Origin: VYFG01 sp022827325
GTDB taxonomy: Bacteria > Pseudomonadota > Gammaproteobacteria > Arenicellales > Poriferihabitantaceae
Length of the DNA: 64,000 bases
NCBI GenBank assembly: GCA_022827325.1
Contig: JAJDTE010000018.1
Location: forward strand, 12,020 to 76,019
Reading direction: 5' to 3'
Position 1 is the stretch's first letter, and the number at the start of each line of letters is the position of its first letter. The position numbers and the translations under genes are program-made. Below the pieces are notes generated by a model. It saw nothing but the letters and a program-made list of their open reading frames with translations. It ran no database searches and was not told the origin of the DNA. Below, in pieces: positions 62,158 to 64,000 of this stretch.

Positions 62158-63585
62158 TCAGTCGGCCGCGAGCAGGATGTCCGCCCAGTCCTCAAGGGCA
62201 TCCAGGACCCGAACGCCGGACGGATCATCGCCGACCTCGAGGCGCAGTTCCGCCAGGCGCTCCAGATAGGGCTCAAGCCCGGTGCGTTCATCGTGGTAGC
62301 GGTCCTCGCAATGCGCCTGCCACTGTTCCCGCTCCAGGGCATCGAGACTGTCCGGCCAGTTGCGGGCCCGGTAGCGGAACAGCAGTTCCGGCAGCCTCTC
62401 ATCATGGAAATCATGGCCGCCGGCGGCCAGTTCCGCCGGCGAGGCATCCACAATGCGCCGGCAAAGGTTGCGGTCGTGATCGTTCAGGAAACCGCCGTAG
62501 AGGGACTCGTCCACGTCCCCGGCTGCGGGAAAATCCCGTGAGGCGACCGCCTGCTCGACCTTGCGGGCGAAATCCGCGTGATCGCGGATCTTTTCCCGGT
62601 GGCGGGCGCAGGCCGCCAGGTCCAGGCCGGTCCGCGCCTGCGCCGCGTCGTCCAGCGTCGCGGCCGGTGCAAGGGCCGGGCAGCGGTTGATTTTCACGGA
62701 ATGCACCGGCAGACGCAGGGCCGGATCCCCCAGTTCGGCAACCGGGGTATACAACCTCAGATGGAGTTCCTCCGGGGGCAGGTCGAGAAACGGCGCCGGG
62801 TCCATCCTGAGGTCGTACACCAGCACGCTGTTGCGGTTGCGCGTCTCATAGACCAGGGGCAGCACCAGGGAGGTGCAGCAGTTCGCGGCGGGATACACCC
62901 GGGCGGTGTGCACCAGGGGAGTGCCTGCCGGGATATCGACCAGTTCCGCCACCTTCCGCTTGTGACGCAGGTCGAACAGCCACCGGTACAGGCGCGGCTG
63001 GCGGTCCCTGAGCAGCCGGGCGAGCGCAATGGTTGCCTGCACGTCGGAAAGGGCGTCATGGGCCTCGGCATGTTCCAGGCCGTTGGCCGCGGCCAGGTCC
63101 GCCAGGCGGAAGCTGGGATTTCCGTCGGGCTTCGACGGCCACCGGATTCCCTCGGGCCGCAAGGCCGCAGTCATGCGGGTCAGGTCGATGATGTCCCAGC
63201 GGGAGCAGCCGTCCCGCCACTCCCTGGCATAGGGATCGTGGAAGTTGCGGAACAGCGTGTGGCGGGTGACCTCGTCGTCGAACCTGAGAGAGTTGTAGCC
63301 GGTCCCGCAGGTGCCCGGCATGGACAGCTGTTCCAGGATCCCGGCAATGAACCGCGCCTCGATATCCCCGCGTTCGCGTGCGAGCTGCGGCGTGATGCCG
63401 GTGATGAGGCAAGCCTCGGGCGACGGCAGCCGGTCCACCGGCGGGCGACAGAACAGCACCAGGGGCTCACCGACGGCATTCAGCTCCTCATCGGTACGCT
63501 GGCCGGCGAATTGCGACGGCCGGTCCCTGACGGGGTCCGCGCCGAAGGTTTCATAGTCGTGCCAGTAAATAGTTGTCGCGCTCAT
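62158..63585 (-). CDS. sbcB: Exodeoxyribonuclease I
   Basis: A DEDDh 3'-5' exonuclease of 475 residues, the same length as E. coli ExoI. It begins IYWHDYETFGADPVRDRPSQFAGQRTDEELN with the metal-binding Asp and Glu. The DnaQ-like domain continues with HAEAHDALSDVQATIALARLL (catalytic His and Asp). An SH3-like and helical C-terminal region follow. ATG 63585 is chosen over longer readings because it lies at the start of homology. It degrades single-stranded DNA in repair and recombination. Confidence 0.94.
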   Translation of the reverse strand: MSATTIYWHDYETFGADPVRDRPSQFAGQRTDEELNAVGEPLVLFCRPPVDRLPSPEACLITGITPQLARERGDIEARFIAGILEQLSMPGTCGTGYNSLRFDDEVTRHTLFRNFHDPYAREWRDGCSRWDIIDLTRMTAALRPEGIRWPSKPDGNPSFRLADLAAANGLEHAEAHDALSDVQATIALARLLRDRQPRLYRWLFDLRHKRKVAELVDIPAGTPLVHTARVYPAANCCTSLVLPLVYETRNRNSVLVYDLRMDPAPFLDLPPEELHLRLYTPVAELGDPALRLPVHSVKINRCPALAPAATLDDAAQARTGLDLAACARHREKIRDHADFARKVEQAVASRDFPAAGDVDESLYGGFLNDHDRNLCRRIVDASPAELAAGGHDFHDERLPELLFRYRARNWPDSLDALEREQWQAHCEDRYHDERTGLEPYLERLAELRLEVGDDPSGVRVLDALEDWADILLAAD

Positions 63586-63844
63586 GGTCCCGGGACACCC
63601 GGAACGGGGAAAATCGGCATGGCATGCAGGGGTTGGCGAGAACCCGGTCGGGAGTGGAAACGGAGAATCCGGAGTATAGGTGAATTCGCGGCCTGGATTG
63701 CCGGCATCCGAAAATCCAACATGCACCGGGCCCCGGTTTCGCAATACAATCCGGGCGGCGATGGCCGCACCGCCGCCCGGCGGGCGCCAACGCACCCGAC
63801 TGACTCCCGGTCTTGCCCCGGCGCCGACTCCCCCCCGACAACCA

Positions 63845-64000
63845 GTGTCCTACGCCGCGAAGAACCACAACGCCCAGGCCATGGGCCTGATGGTGCTGGC
63901 AATGCTGATCCTGCCCGGCATCGATGCGATCGCAAAATCCCTGGCCGGCGTCATCTCCCCGGGACAGATCGCCCAGTGCAGGTTCCTGTTCCAGATACTG
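63845..64000 (+). CDS. DMT/EamA-family permease, 3' truncated by window edge
   Basis: The frame from GTG 63845 runs to the window end: 52 residues including the first membrane helix (GLMVLAMLILPGIDAIAKSLAG). LPGIDAIAKSL and the following ISPGQIAQCRFLFQ are typical of the EamA/DMT drug-metabolite exporter family. A -10-like TACAAT lies at 63745-63750, about 95 bp upstream. Substrate cannot be told. Confidence 0.8.
   Translation, partial: MSYAAKNHNAQAMGLMVLAMLILPGIDAIAKSLAGVISPGQIAQCRFLFQIL

Noticed and set aside
63745..63750. TACAAT as promoter of the DMT-family permease
   Set aside because: Too far from the start (about 95 bp) without a -35 to list as a feature; mentioned only in the gene entry.

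Overview
This 64 kb window looks like a chromosomal segment of a high-G+C gammaproteobacterium. The best evidence is a block on the model of Pseudomonas: a type IV pilus chemotaxis cluster (pilG, pilI, pilJ, chpA, chpC; 7.9-16.8 kb, minus strand) divergent from tonB-yqgE-ruvX-pyrR-pyrB-pyrC' (17.0-21.7 kb, plus strand). Other genes (tkt/pgk/fba, degP, cysE, thyA/folA, sbcB) fit that group. No rRNA, tRNA, CRISPR array, complete insertion sequence or prophage was seen. Gene density is high, and many neighbours overlap by 4-5 bases, so translational coupling is common.

Layout. 0-2.4 kb: 3' part of a DUF3427-type helicase. 2.5-7.9 kb: fba, pgk and tkt, then an inositol-monophosphatase-family gene, all on the minus strand. 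7.9-16.8 kb: pil-chp chemosensory genes, with pilH reduced to a remnant. 17-21.7 kb: tonB and the pyrimidine operon, with a dihydroorotase homologue lacking its metal ligands. 21.8-29.6 kb: DegP/MucD-type protease, cysE, DUF924, a membrane DnaJ protein, agmatinase with an in-frame stop near its 5' end, a penicillin-binding transpeptidase, thyA and folA. 29.7-33.7 kb: a dimethylglycine/N-methylproline-demethylase-like flavoprotein, then an accessory patch with a DUF433 antitoxin-like gene and higBA. 33.7-39 kb: LysR regulator and a four-gene polyamine-type ABC transporter. 39-43.9 kb: a two-gene operon (HpaB-type flavin monooxygenase and TMADH-like oxidoreductase) facing a gene that fuses a flavin reductase to a LysR effector-binding domain without a DNA-binding domain. 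44-46.6 kb: AlkB-type dioxygenase behind a perfect 18-bp inverted repeat, then an RloA/RloB-like ATPase-TOPRIM pair in visibly AT-richer DNA. 47-51 kb: a ProC-like reductase and an operon of ArgE-like deacetylase plus a B12-binding mutase-like protein. 51-57 kb: hydroxyisobutyrate-dehydrogenase-like gene, two divergent paralogous phosphoribosyltransferases sharing a 16-bp promoter region, and an operon of one of them with amidase, acetylpolyamine amidohydrolase-like and class III aminotransferase genes. 57-61.6 kb: acetoacetate activation and cleavage genes. 61.6-64 kb: ferredoxin, exonuclease I and the start of a DMT-family permease.

The accessory half (30-57 kb) is dominated by uptake and breakdown of polyamines, methylated amines and amides, typical of a heterotroph living on nitrogenous small molecules. 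The most unusual items are the reductase-LysR fusion and its divergent monooxygenase, the divergent phosphoribosyltransferase pair, the ArgE/B12 operon, the inverted repeat before alkB, and the signs of decay in pilH and at the agmatinase 5' end. All functional assignments come from reading sequence and recalling family motifs; no search was run.
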